Shown here: positions 13,140-28,804 of the stretch, one piece after another | Position numbering within the stretch: the first letter of the stretch is position 1 | Layout: each line of letters begins with the position of its first letter | Source of the DNA: Diphasiastrum complanatum | Taxonomy: Eukaryota > Streptophyta > Lycopodiopsida > Lycopodiales > Lycopodiaceae | Reading direction: 5' to 3' | Assembly (NCBI GenBank): GCA_029204225.1 | Contig: CM055096.1 | Location: 75,117,521 to 75,181,520 of the forward strand | Length of the DNA: 64,000 nucleotides | Position numbers and translations under genes: made by a program | Notes under the pieces: model-generated | The model's input: the letters and a program-made list of their open reading frames with translations, nothing else | What the model was told of the DNA's origin: nothing | Databases searched by the model: none

Positions 13140-15503
13140 CCAACAGTATCTCCCAACAAAACTGGTGGCGGTCCCATGACACCTCGCGAGATTATTCATT
13201 TTGGGCTTTGATTAGCCTCGCGTAGAAACTTTTATTAAATGATGTTGCACTTTCTCCATGAAGTCGAGTCGGGCAGTGTTGAAATCCAAAGTGTGCAGCA
13301 AAAAGCACTTATGCACTCCAGTGATCCACTTTGACGTTGTCCAAGCTGAAATCTTGAATTCCAAGAGCCACCCATCATCACGACACAAAAGTACAATCTT
13401 GCTAAAGGCAGTTGATCTTTAACGTTGTCGGACACCATTGGTGTATTTGGATCGAATGTCAACATAGGAAGACAATCATCCCATCGAGTAGCAACAAACG
13501 CCAACATAGTCAAGTCTTTTGCAAAAAGTGTCAATTGCCTAATGGTCAGCTGAGGAGAAAATATGTACTCCCGCTGGTATGCTTGTAGCGCTTTATGAAA
13601 GTCCATTGAAATCGCACCAGTTGAAAGTCTGGTGGATAACTAGCCAATTCGGTGTATGGATTGTGATTTTATCCATGGCCACCCCCAGATCTTTCCACTT
13701 ATTACGACATGGCATCGTCACATAGCACGGATCCACTCGTAGTTGGCAAGGACTTGCAACATAGCTCCTTATAGAATCAAGAGCTTTCTCAAAAACTATA
13801 ACTCTCTAGGCCGGTTGCTCTCCCAAAGTTGGTAGCTTATCAATTTCTTTTTCGGCCTCAATCTCTGAGGTTTTGAGCTTTATGACTCAACCACCACATG
13901 AGGACTCATGCGGGTGTTGCTGCAAAAAACTTTTGATTTTGTCCTCGACGCTGATGGGCCTTCGAAACAACGGCCTGGTCCTTGTGTATGGATCTGTTTG
14001 CATTACTAGTGAAATTGGTAGGACCTCTTCAACCTCTGGCACTCCTCTTTGATTCATTCCTGAATCCATAGTCGCATGCAATTCTGCCTGATCATGTTGT
14101 TGAGACGAGAATTGTGGCATGACCGGAACTTCAAGTTGTGGAATTGACTCTAGAACCTAAGAAGTTGTCTTCTCATAGTCCTTGATGGTCTCTTTGGCCT
14201 TTGCCAACTCTGTCAAGGCCGTGCCTTTGAATTTGTCAAATCGGCTTTGAAATCCTTACAAAGCCACTCGATAGGTTTCAACTTTTTTAAACAAATCACT
14301 AATTTATGTCGATGTGACTGAATGATTAGGAATTTGTGTTTGAAGATACGTATTATGCTCAAGAGTGGTGGCTTCCAATTCACCTTGTCTTGCTCAGCCA
14401 TCTGTAACTATCCTTGTAGCAACACTACTTGCTACTTTGCATCCTGCATAGCTTGATCTACCTGGTCTTGGGCGGCTGTCAATGTAATCTGGAGTTGCGC
14501 CACATAACCCTCTAGTCAATCTGCTATTTGTTGTGTTTTCTTCTTCTCAACTTTAGATTTCTCTTCATGCTGCTTGATGATCTTGAGTTCTCTATCCAGT
14601 TGGATGATCTTTTGAATGATTAAGGTATTTTTAGAATCGAAGTCTGAAATGTGCTTTCTTTTTTTCAATCCAGCATAGAGTGGATCACTTGTGCAAGGTT
14701 TGAAACTCAACCAAGAGCCCAAAGATACGTCTTGTATCTTCAAAAAAGTTGACATGCTCATTGTAGGCACTTATATCGAACGTTTCCAAATCTCTCAAAC
14801 ATTTAGCAAGTGAACCAACTGTGAAATTAGAATCGCCCTTCTATAAGGCCAATCCAAAGTGTCCAAATGCCTTTGGCTCATGCCCATGAGTTAACATTCT
14901 AGTCAATGAGATTGGTAATGAAAAAGCATTTGACGTCGCTTTTCGTTCTTCAAAAATATCTTTTCCTTCGTAGCCATCAGGTACCATGGCGTCGAACTGT
15001 TTCGGAGATTTAACCACATGGACGACCCGAATGGTGTCTGGTGTCTGATCAGCTACAGTATCTTGTTGATCTTTCTGAAAAGTAGAATAAAAAATTGTAG
15101 AACTATCATGGAACTATTCAAATCCTTTTTCAGAGGATTGGGATTCAAAGAGCCCTAGACTGTGGGGCATGACAAAAACTTTTGAAGTCCCAAAATGGTC
15201 AAAATCATCGAACATGTCCATAAAAGCCTGGGTGTTTGGTAAAATAGCTCGAGTTTGTGGGGGTGAGGCATCTTGGGCAACTAGGATTGGAATTGTAGCT
15301 CCAATGGTCACAAACTGACCTTGTGAGGAAGCGAAGGCAAGGGAAGCATCGGTGGATTGGGGGATTGGGAGCTCAGTGCGAATTGGAGCCGGGGGTGGAA
15401 GTGCAGCTGAAGAGGTTTGCCTAGTTCGGTGACGTGACGCGAGAGGCAAGTCAGGTATAACGACTTCATTGCGTACACGATGGCAACTGTTAGAATTAAG
15501 CAA
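13140..15503 (-). pseudogene. Long decayed ORF with coiled coil, function unknown
   Basis: Minus-strand frames at 15503-15114, 14770-14516, 14401-14213, 14120-13887 and 13606-13235 can be read on into one another through isolated stops and at least two frameshifts, as one former protein of roughly 700-780 residues. The first part is Ser/Pro/Ala-rich. The middle (about 14770-14400) is strongly heptad-like and Lys/Glu/Gln-rich, consistent with a coiled coil, for example RELKIIKQHEEKSKVEKKK. The last part has Cys and Trp but no motif I recognise. It lies on the same strand as the gypsy remnant at 17.7-19.9 kb and may be an extra ORF of such an element. I cannot name it. Confidence 0.4.
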
Positions 15504-16345
15504 TTTTCACATGGTTTTTGATGTATTTTGACATCTATGTGGATCCACACGTGTGAGGACCTGTCCACACGTATGAAATGACACTTGTAATATCTAGATC
15601 CATTTTGATTAGCTTTCATTTGAGTCTAATATGACATCTCCTAAATTATAGGAGTTAGGTCCTAGATTGTAGGAATCTAGAAGGTCAACACAAACCACCA
15701 ATGGATGATGTGGCAAACTTGATAGATCTTATCCAAAGTGGATATGGATGAGTACAATGAGCTGTCCCACATGTGCTGGATGCAGCTTAGAGAGAGATTA
15801 TTGTGATTTTGTACTTGATCCATGATGGATCCATTATTGAGCTGATGATGAGAAATCTTGGTTTGCGAAGCAATCTTTGTTTTTTCACTCTCTTTAAGCA
15901 CTTTCTTTGTGGATGAATGCTAAGTAGATGTTTAGTAAGCTATTTCTCTGTTATCAGGCCGTACAGTAGCTGTACTTCACACGTGTGAAGCCGTGGATCA
16001 TCATTTTTTACTGTTCTTGCTTGGAATCACAAAGATTGTCAAGTAGAAGCTAGATTTGGAAGCTAGTCTTGATATAGATCAAGATCCCAAGCTACCAATC
16101 ACTCTTTGTGATCATTTGTAGATCAAATTCAGTCCTTAAACTCTGAGTTTTGACAGCAACGATGTGAGCTTGAGGCTTGGTGAGATGACTCGGCTGGTGC
16201 TTCTTCATAGACAGACAACACCAAATCGGCATTGAATCCACGGATCCTGTACTCCAGATATGAAGCAGATAAGAGAGAGAGAAGAGGGCCAGCTGCAAAT
16301 TGCTACTTGGTATCACCCTTGATAGCCCTCTTCGACTCACCAAAG
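15504..16345 (+). repeat. Member of a dispersed LTR-like family
   Basis: It shares the block ccaatcactctttgtgatc... tttgtagatc..agtccttaaa (about 16097-16142) with 21205-21245 and 49975-50020. It also carries CACACGTGTG-type palindromes at about 15547, 15567 (one change) and 15979. Non-coding and rich in short inverted motifs, it may be a decayed solo LTR. Boundaries are not defined. Confidence 0.4.
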
Positions 16346-16506
16346 ATCATTTTATACTAGTTGTATGGTTCTAATGGGCCAGATCCTAGTTTGTAGTTGG
16401 AGTCTATAATGCGATGGAGGATCTGTGATGAGATGTGTTCCTTCCTGAGGTTGCCAACCATTAGGAAGTTGTTCAGTAGCTGGGACGAGGCGTGAATGAT
16501 GGGATC

Positions 16507-16926
16507 TCAGATGGATTCTAGAAGATACCCGTCATGGGTCCAGAAAAGCTCAACAGTGGTGTCTATGAATGGCTTGATCATGTTCTTTGCATGCTTATGG
16601 TTTGAAGGTGGCTCAGTACCAGATGTGATACCTATGGCAACAAGGGCAGCTTCAGTAATGCGCACCTTGTGTGTAGCAGTCTGGAAAGTGATATAAAATT
16701 TGGATTTGGCCTCGTCCCAAGTACTAAAGGCCATCGTAATGAATTGCATTTTGATTTTTCCAGAAAAGACTCGCTCGTAGACTTCCATTGCTGAAAGCAA
16801 AGGCCCGACAAGAGTCATCCACTGAGTGACCATGCTTGTGCTAGGGAGCATCATGACGTCTGTTGGAGTTGGAACATCATGATGGATGACATAACGTGGA
16901 GATTGCAAGGTATCAATAGAAGACAT
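16507..16926 (-). CDS. Unrecognised 139-codon ORF
   Basis: An open minus frame of 139 residues runs from an ATG at 16926 (MSSIDTLQSPRYVIHH). It contains WDEAKSKFYITFQTATHKV and ends LLESI. I recognise no domain. It lies between the decayed ORF at 13.1-15.5 kb and the gypsy remnant, on the same strand, so it is probably another piece of repeat-derived coding sequence rather than a host gene. There is no splice or promoter evidence. Confidence 0.25.
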   Translation of the reverse strand: MSSIDTLQSPRYVIHHDVPTPTDVMMLPSTSMVTQWMTLVGPLLSAMEVYERVFSGKIKMQFITMAFSTWDEAKSKFYITFQTATHKVRITEAALVAIGITSGTEPPSNHKHAKNMIKPFIDTTVELFWTHDGYLLESI

Positions 16927-16929
16927 GAT

Positions 16930-17755
16930 GACAGAAAGGTAAAGACTGAAAGTAAGGTGCAGGAGTGTATCAGATAATTGTAGAAAAGTTTTAGAAAGTT
17001 TTGGTCACAAAAAAAAAGTTTCAAGAGCTCCGCTAGCAACAGTGAGAAATGAATCGAATTCAGCTTTCTTATAGGTGAATTTGGAGGGTCCATTAGACAA
17101 AGTACTAGTTTGGCTGACCAATTCTAGACAAAAATTTGTAGGCATGCTCAATACTGTGAAATTAGCTTCCAAAAATCTCAGCGAAGGTTCTTGACCCAAA
17201 TAGCAGTCTGGCGAATGTTCTGAAGATCTGGCGAAGGTTTGACATTCGCCTAAGAACATCCTTTGCCTAGGTGCTTAATAAATGCAAATTTTTAGCATCT
17301 GAACCTTTGACCAACCTAGCTTGACATTTTGAATCCATCTGGCATGTTGGCGAAGGTTCATAAGGTCTGTAATGTACTCAACGAACATTCCCAAAATGGA
17401 AAAATGTTGACCATTCACCTAAGGTCAACTCAATGTGGGTACATCTGAGGTGGATCTTGCCTCTGAAAACTCGACGAATGTTTTCTATAACTATATGTAC
17501 AAAATATGACCCAAAAAGTGGTTTTCCAAGTCATTTTTCATAAAGATCTAATTCCTGAAAATACTTTCCTTCAACTTTTCTTGATCTGATGACATTTTAT
17601 TTTTGCTCGTCAGTCTTTTGATTCATTTTTTTATTTTCATTTTTTTTTCTTTTTATTTTTTAAGTTTTTTTGCTATTTTCTCAAAAAAGAAAATCAACCA
17701 AGTAGTGAAAAACAAAGAAATTGTAAAACAATAAAACTAAAATCATAGTGTCGGA
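16930..17755. other. No recognisable gene
   Basis: AT-rich, with the words gcgaaggttc / gcgaatgttc repeated loosely between 17210 and 17480 and a T-rich run at about 17590-17670. Small open frames are not convincing. Confidence 0.5.
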
Positions 17756-19860
17756 TCATGCTGGCTGAACAACTCCTTTAGAAATCCATATTTGACACTT
17801 TTCTAGATTTAAGGGAATTTGATACTTGTGACAATGTTCAAATACTTTTTCCAAACGATCCAAATGGTCTGTATCCACACTATGGACTCCAAGATCATCC
17901 AAGTAGATTTCAAGGAATTTCTGCAAATAGTCTTTAAAGGCAAACTGCATGACTCTTTGAAATGAACTAGGTGCATTACAAAGTCCAAACAACATAACTT
18001 TATAAGCATAAGTTTCTCACTCTATTGCAAAAGATTTTTTATGACGATATGCAGGTGAGATCTTGACTTGGTTGTAACCACTAAATCCATCCAAAAAACT
18101 ATATGCTTCCACTCTAGCAAGACGGTCCAATATGCTTTTAGTATAGGGTAACATATAGTGATCTTTTCACGTCACTTTGTTCAAAGCTTTGAGATTCATG
18201 CAAATTCTCATCTTCCCATTCTTCTTAGAAAGGACAACAATTGGCGAAACCCATTCTGTATGTTCAATTTCGTAATTAAAGTCAACTTCAAGTAGTCTTT
18301 GTAGCTCTTTCTTTATAAGTTCAATAAAGTTTGGATTACAGTGATAAAATTTTGTGACCTTTGGAACTGCATCAAGCATTAAGAGTATTATATGCTCAAT
18401 AACCCAGGCAGGAATTCCTTTGAGATCCTTGTATGTCCAAGCAAAATAATCTTGGTAGCTGATCAATAATTTTCTTAATGCTTGAAGTTGTTCAATAGTA
18501 AGTTGTGCTCCAACTTGAACAATTTTCTCTGGCTCTCTGGTTCAGCAAGATGCATTGGCTAAGTCCTAGCTAGTCCATCGTAAACCTCATTTGATTCTGT
18601 TACTTTCTCGTCTGGTTCACCATGAGCCTTGGGCAACATAATCACAGCATCATCTAAAGTATAGCGTCTAGCATATCAAGTTGGACTTCTTCTGATTGTT
18701 CTTTCTTGGCAAGAATCAATTGTGGAGGCGATGACTTTCTAGAAGATGTGCTCTTCTCTGAAGGTGATGACTTCCTTGATGATGATTTCTTGCGAGAAGT
18801 CTGATTTGAAAAATCATTTTTGATCTTTCTCTTTCTTTTATACACCCCTTATGCGGTAGGTATATCTGTAGTTGGTGCAGATTCAGCAGGTATTGGATCA
18901 ACTAGATCCTCCTTATATTTTCGAGCTCTGGTAACAACCATCAAAGGTACAGTTGGTTCAGATTGAACTACTGGCCTTTTTTTTATCGTAATCATATTCA
19001 CAAGAGCAGTAATTGGTTATGGTTGGCTCTTGCAGGACATTCTTTATAACAGTGTCCATAACCACATTCTCTACAAAATGGTATAAACTTCTCTTTGTTT
19101 GGACATTCAGCAACTCTATGGTTCTCTCTGCATGCAAAACATCCAAATGGTGCTCTGGACCATTGTCTTGTTGCTTGTTGTTGCGTAGCAACATAGATAG
19201 CATACTGCTCTGAAGGAACACTCTCGTGATCATTGCTATAGTTCCATTGCTCATTACTAGGATAAGGTTCTGGTTCCATTGGATTTGCAGGAGGAGCACT
19301 CTGTCCCGTTGGAGCTGGCAAAGCTAGTCATTCTAGAAATCCAAGGGAAAAATTGAAAGGCTTCCCATCAGGACCCTTTGAATAAGTAGGTTCTCGATAC
19401 TGAAGCTTAGCATACCTTTGCTGGATAATTTGAGGATTGAAAGAACAAAAGGTTGTTTCATGTCCCACAGAGTTACACAGATGACAAATAGTATTCGTCA
19501 TTTGTTGTTTCAATGTTGGACACTCATTCATAGTGTGATTGCCTACAAAAATTGAGCACCAGACATTTTTCTGGCGAGGAAAAGTCTTTGCAACTTTTCA
19601 AGTTTTTTGTTCGCTTTACCATGTAATTCTTCCAAGGCTTTAATTTTTTCATCAAGTTGAGACTGCATCTGCTGCTTTTGACCAAGTTTCTCGAACTCAT
19701 CGATCATCCTCTCTACATTAGCATTGATATTTGTTGATGCAATGGTGGTGGATGTTGTCGTGGTTTGCCCTGCCATATAAGGCAACATTCCAACATTTGG
19801 TTCGTCATCTAAATCTTCATCCTCCTCATGAATTACATCGTCCATAGTACTTTGTATTGG
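17756..19860 (-). pseudogene. Ty3/gypsy gag to RT remnant
   Basis: Read right to left. 19845-19543 is an acidic then coiled-coil segment. 19531-19328 holds a zinc knuckle, CHLCNSVGHETTFC. 19321-18998 holds two more Cys/His boxes (CFACRENHRVAEC and CRECGYGHCYKEC). 18845-18654 is Ser/Lys-rich. 18466-18167 is the RT entry, with WVSPIVVLSKKNGKMRICMN and LKALNKVT. A TGA follows, then FLDGFSGYNQVKISPAYR, a second TGA, and MLFGLCNAPSSFQRVM and IYLDDLGVHS with the active-site (Y)LDD. Reading ends near 17756, with RNase H and integrase absent. Three knuckles in one Gag is unusual. The two TGA codons lie in otherwise conserved RT sequence, so the copy is dead. Confidence 0.85.
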
Positions 19861-20560
19861 AGCGTATTCATTATGGCGTTTTAGCTCATGTCTAATCCTT
19901 TTAGGTAGAACTGTGAACCAATTAAGAGTAAATTGGTTGTTTGATCAAATGAGTGCTCTTGGATTTTGGAAGAGCAAGAATAAGTTAATCACTCATTGTT
20001 TTGAAAAATGTGTTTTTTTCTTTTGGAGAGGCAAATTGTAAGCTTCTTATGAGAATAAGTGAAACGTCCTTGAAGGAAACTTATATCCATAAGCAAGTAT
20101 GTAGCCTCATGAAGTTCAAGATCACTTGTAATTACAAGATTAGAAAAATCATGCTTACTTTTGATGGTTTGTGGACTAGTCATTTTAGCATGATAAATCT
20201 TGGTAACAGTCTCAAGTATATGTTTTGTGATCTTGATGAATGTGATTTTCACAAGACATGGAGACATCATATTTTCTTCAAAGAGAAGCATCAAGATCAA
20301 GGAGGAGCAAGTTTCAAGTTCTTGCATTATCACTCAACATGGAAGAAATCAAGTGCAAAGGTGCAAGGAAGAATCAAGACTCTTCAATTCATCTTGGAGG
20401 AGATCAAGATCAAAGAAGCTCTATCTTGGATATGGTGATAGATCATGTCATCAACTTTAGGGGATCATTAGTCATCTTCTAAACCTGAATATGATTCATT
20501 TATGATGTTAAGATCAGTTCTTAGAATTGTATATAGATACATTATTGTTTCCAAGGCTAG
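19861..20560 (+). other. Unrecognised region with a 145-codon frame
   Basis: A plus frame at 20001-20438 is open for 145 codons but shows no known motif; overlapping frames are open too. The sequence is rich in gatcaagatcaa and similar words. It ends just before a purine tract (gaggaggag, about 20563-20571) that leads into an LTR-like segment, so it may be the 3' interior of a decayed LTR element. Confidence 0.3.
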
Positions 20561-20571
20561 ATTTGAGGAGG

Positions 20572-21400
20572 AGTGTGAAAAAATAGCCTATTTTGGCAAA
20601 TCTAGCCATGTAGAACTTTGTAAATATTTTGTATAATTGGGTTCCACACATGGAAGGCCAAGATGCCACATGGCAACCCACTCCTAATGTAGGTTAGGTC
20701 AAGTCAAGAGAGTTGGTCATGTCTATTTGGTAGTCATCCCTACTTTATAGGACCTACACCTAAGTTTAAGGTGAAAATTTGACCAACTAGCTACCTACCA
20801 AGCATAACTCTAGGATCTAGGCTAGGGTTTCAGTTTAGGGCAAGAAGAGTGAGTTAACTTCCTTATTACATGATGAAAATCCACCTAACTTGAAGAAAGA
20901 ACTCGAATTTGCTATGTATTCCAAGCTCTCATAGTGAGAAGATAGAAAATTTTTGGAGCTCATTGGCAATCTCAAGCTAATTAACTATGTACATTGAGTT
21001 TTTGTGATCCAAATGAAAACAAATCAATTTCTACTTGTTTCTCAAGTTGAGGGCTGTACTACAGCCTGTAGTACACACGTGTGGGCTCAGATTTCAATGT
21101 TGATCAATGCTTTTGATTGTTAATGCTTGTTGTTTGTCAAATTGCCAATCTAGATCAACTTTTTGATGACTAGTTTTTTGATAGATTGTTAGCAAGCATC
21201 CAATCACTCTTGTGGATCTTTTGTAGATCCATTTATGGTCCTAAAGTATAGTACTTTCATAGTACACAAAGTACACACGTGTGAAAGGACTCTATGTGAC
21301 CTCCAAAAAACTAGATTTGAACAAGATTAAAAACACTAGAAAGATCTTTGAAGATTCACAAACTCTAGAATCACACCACACCAAAATCAAGTTAATTGCA
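20572..21400 (+). repeat. LTR-like segment after a polypurine tract
   Basis: It begins TGTGAAAAAATAGCC directly after gaggaggag. About 20810-21250 is related to 49640-50030: shared words include ttattacatg, cacctaacttga, gagctcattggcaatctcaag and ttgagtttttgtga. CACACGTGTG palindromes occur at about 21073 and 21274. The 3' end was not determined. Confidence 0.5.
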
Positions 21401-21759
21401 AATCGGACCTTGCTTTGATCATCATGGTTCCACCTCTAAATCCTATTGGACCTCTTAAAATTCATCAAACAAAAGTATTACACTTGTCTACACTCTAATT
21501 GGCACAAGTTTGGCCTCCTACTCTATTTTGGCTCAATAGTGGCATTACAAGTGGAAATGGATAATTTGCCATCTATGCCAAATTTGACCCTATCAACATC
21601 CTACACCTAAATGCTTGACTATGAAATTCTATGAGACCCCTATATCAAACATTTTTATTCACTTTACAATTCTCCACACGTGGGAACATCCTCCACACAT
21701 GTGAGATTCACTTACAAACTTCTATATGAAAAATACCAAGCTAGATTTTTGCCAATTTC

Positions 21760-25349
<3,590 letters not shown>

Positions 25350-25916
25350 AAAAGCCGAAAAGTGCCTTACACTGAAGGCAGAGAAGAAGGCGAAGGTGTT
25401 TTAGATTACAGGCAGCAAAGAAGGTGAAAAAGGAGAACGTGCCTTAAAAATGATTTCTAAGGCATTCTGGCCATCTAACCAGTGTGTCGCATTTTTCGCT
25501 AGTGCGAAAAGTCGAAGGAGACGAAAAAAGCAAAGGTGCCTCAAGAATGGTTTCTAAGGCATTCTGGCCACTTGGCCAGTGTGTCGCATTTTTCACTAAG
25601 GCGAAAAAATGAAGGTGCCTTAAGAATGGTTTCTAAGGCATTCTGGCCACTTGGCCAATGTGCCACATTTTTCGCTAAGGCGGAAAAAGCGAAGGTGCCT
25701 TAAGAATGGTTTCTAAGGAATTCTGGCCACTTGGCTAGTGTGTCGTATTTTTGGCTAAGGCAAAAAGCGAAGGTGCCTTAAGAATGGTTTCTAAGGCATA
25801 AGGAAAAAACTTTAAAAGGGAAAAAATGTGAAGGTCCGAAATCATGTTCTCGGCCTTCCATTTTCAAGATGCTCATTACTTGACAATTTTTAAGGCTGAG
25901 CATAAGAAATCTAACA
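25350..25916 (-). repeat. Truncated 3' LTR (U3 only)
   Basis: It matches 29403-29975 in order and orientation, including about 4.5 copies of the ~79 bp tandem unit (25438-25800). It begins TGTTAG next to the polypurine tract and breaks off at about 25350, where the match to the 5' LTR ends. Confidence 0.8.
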
Positions 25917-26038
25917 CTCTTCCTTAATGAGGATCTTGAAAAACATATCGTTAAATCTGAGATGAAGCTTCTTTTGATAGAGCTAACATGCATTTTGAAT
26001 CCTTCAATAAATTCAGATTATTACTAAATAGTAACATA

Positions 26039-28680
26039 TCAATCTACATGAAAGGTGATGATTATGAAGGGATTTGACGCAGACTGAAAATAAAAATTTG
26101 GGTTTGTCGAGTTTGGAATAAAACCATTCTCGTTAAAAGATGCATTGATCTTCTTTTGATCAGCGTCAGGTGTTGACATTGCCTCTGAAACAACGTTTGA
26201 TTTCTGCACAAAGTAGCAAGCCGGATCATTCATAACTTGGGATGGAGGTTGTCTTGATTGGTTCAATCTTCTGGTTTGAACTGCAATCCTCTGATGCGAT
26301 TTGTTTTGATGAGGGATTGCCTCGTTGTCAAAGTCAGTGTCAGTGTCAATCTTTTGATCAGTCCTGAGTCATTCATAGCTGTTGGTGTCGATTCTAGGAT
26401 CCGAATTCGAAGTAGCTTTCCCCTTGTGGTCGATAAACTGATCTTCCACAAAAATGACATTTCTGCTCATGAAGGTCTCCTGAGATTCCAGATTGAAGAG
26501 CTTGTATGTCTGATGGTCTGAGGAATAGCCGATGAAGATTGACCTTTTGCTGGTGTTGTCCAGCTTCCCACTTAGATCACCAGGGATCTGTGCGTAGGCT
26601 ATGCATCCAAACACTTGAATATTTGTGAGTGATGGCTTTGATCCTATCCACACCTCATAAGGTGTCTTGCCATTCAGAGCCTCTGAGATGGATTGATTTT
26701 GAAGGTAGGCTTCTATAGTAACCGCTTCTGTCCAGAATTTATTTGGAAGAGAGGCATGGGCCAGCATGCTCTTTGCACTTGCGATGAGTGACTGATTCTT
26801 CCTTTGAGCTACACCATTGGACTGAGGTGAGTAGCTGGTTGAATGTTGTTGTAAATGTATCCGATTGGCCTTGCAGAAAGCTTTAAACTCGGTGGAGATA
26901 AATACTCCCCCTGCATCAGAGCGTAGAGCTTTGATTCTTCTCTCAGTTGTTTTTTTTTTTATGATGTCTTGAACTGCATGAAGAACTTGAGAATCTCGGA
27001 TTTGTTCTTCAAGAAATATGTTGCAGTCCTCCGAGAGAAGTCATCAATGATAGTCAACAAGTAGACAGCTCCCCCTGTGGAAATAGTTTGCATAGGACCA
27101 CAAATGTCCATGTGTACAAGATCTAACGAACCTTTAGAAGAACGAACTGAATTGGAAGCGGCTGGAGTTCTAGCATGCTTGCTGGAAATACAGCTTTCAC
27201 ATGAAAAATTTGATTTGTTAATAAAGGGTAGATCTCGTACTAAATTCTTTTTTGACATTTGTTGAATACAACTAGAATTTAAATGGCCTAATCTGAAATG
27301 CCAAAGCATCTCAGTTGATTCAGAAGTTGAAGTGAAAAGAGCTTGACTACTTATAGAATAGGAGTGATTGATTTTGTACAAATTTTCACACCTTCTACTG
27401 AAATTGATAACTTTCCTAGATTCATCAAAAATAGTGCAGCCCTGTCTATCGAATTCGACCTTCTGGCCCAAATCTGTGATTCTACTATCTGAGAGCAGGT
27501 TTTTAGTCAAATTTGGAATGTGAAGAACATTGGACAAGAACATTACTTCACCTTTCTAGAATTTGACTTTGATTGTTCCTACATTCTCGATAGTATGAGT
27601 CGAGTTGTCTCCAAGTTGCACAACTGTTTGTAGTCATGGAATGAAAGTGAAAGTCCTTCTCCCTCAAAAACAGGGTAACTAGTCGCGATAGTGAGTCATG
27701 TGTTGTGATGCACCTGAGTCTAAATACCAGGAATCGATATCCTGTTGTTCTTCGACTTTGGTCAAGAAGGCAGCTTCATCTTCCTCATGTTGCTAGATCG
27801 AGTGACTAGTGGAAGTAGCATTTGCTTGTTGTTGGAACTGTTGTCTCCTTTCGTTGTTGTATTGCAGCATTCTATAATCCTTAATAAGGTGACCAGTACT
27901 CTTATAGTATTTACAGAATAGATTCTGTCTTGGATGGAAGGGTGAAGACTCTGAAGTTGATGGTGAGTTTGATACAGGTCGTTGCATGTTGCTCTTGTTG
28001 TCAGGATAGTCTGATTGTGTAGATCTCTTGGATCTAAACTTCTAATTTTTTGAATACAGAGCTTGAGGATCTGATCCTGAGCCTGAGGAGGAGGCTGATC
28101 TTCTAATCTCCTCTTGTAGGAGCAGCGAGATTACTCTTGATAGAGTGAGTTGCTCTTGGGTAGAAATTGCCATTACCCAATTTTCGTAGGCTTCAAGTAG
28201 ACTCGATAATATAGTCATGAGTGCATTGGAATCTTCTATGACTGAGCCAATTGCAGTCATCTGCTCCATAAGATTTTTGATTGTGTTGAGGTGGCTCGAA
28301 ACACTATATGCATCAAACATTCTGAGGGTGAAGAATTTTTTCCTCAAATGAAACTTGGATGTAACGTTTCTAATGTCGTAGAGAGTTGCTAGGATGTCCC
28401 ATGCATTCTTAGTTGTCTGAGCAGCACGTATGTGGTTGATCTAAGTATCCTTGATGTTGAGGGTGATCATGGCAAATGCTTTGCCATCTCTCAGTCTCCA
28501 CTTGGTGATGATGACTGCATCACCTTCTGGTTTGAGCTATGTGCCATCAATGATGTCCCATAGTCCTTTGGCTAAAAGTATAACCTTCATCTTGAATTTC
28601 CAGAGATGGTAGTTATCTCCATCGAGTTTGTCAATGATGATAAACTAGATGATGGATCCATTCTGGTTGAGCGAGTTCAT
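26039..28680 (-). pseudogene. Copia gag-PR-IN-(RT) remnant
   Basis: Gag starts at ATG 28680 and soon meets a stop. A UBN2-type body follows (28600-28042, with AWDILATLYDI and MTILSSLLEAYENW). The zinc knuckle at about 27920 reads CKYYKSTGHLIKDY, where two of the expected Cys are Tyr. Protease site WYLDSGASQHMTH lies at about 27697-27735. Integrase (27543-26959 and 26950-26369) shows the HHCC-type region (LWHFRLGH and CESCISSKHAR), LDLVHMDICGPM, and a frameshift at a T-run near 26950. It continues to TPYEVWIGSKPSLTN and SRNVIFVEDQF. RT survives only as PNFYFQ and IIITFHVD (about 26090-26039). It is a dead copy related to the copia piece at 62.7-64.0 kb. Confidence 0.9.
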
Positions 28681-28792
28681 TGGTAAAAACAACGACTGTC
28701 GGATTACTGTTGGCTGCGCATTTGCTAGAAAGATGTCTTGATAGAAACAAGACTGATAATCCGCAGTAGAAATGCAGACTACTGAAATGCCC

Positions 28793-28804
28793 GCTCTGAT
28801 ACCA
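28793..28804 (-). other. Primer-binding site (initiator tRNA-Met)
   Basis: Minus-strand TGGTATCAGAGC, about 110 nt upstream of the gag ATG, marks the inner edge of the 5' LTR. Confidence 0.85.

Noticed and set aside
25438-25800. A host satellite array independent of transposons
   Set aside because: The same array lies in the same order in 29490-29860. Both are bounded by TGTTAG, and the left copy also by a polypurine tract, so the array is part of an LTR.
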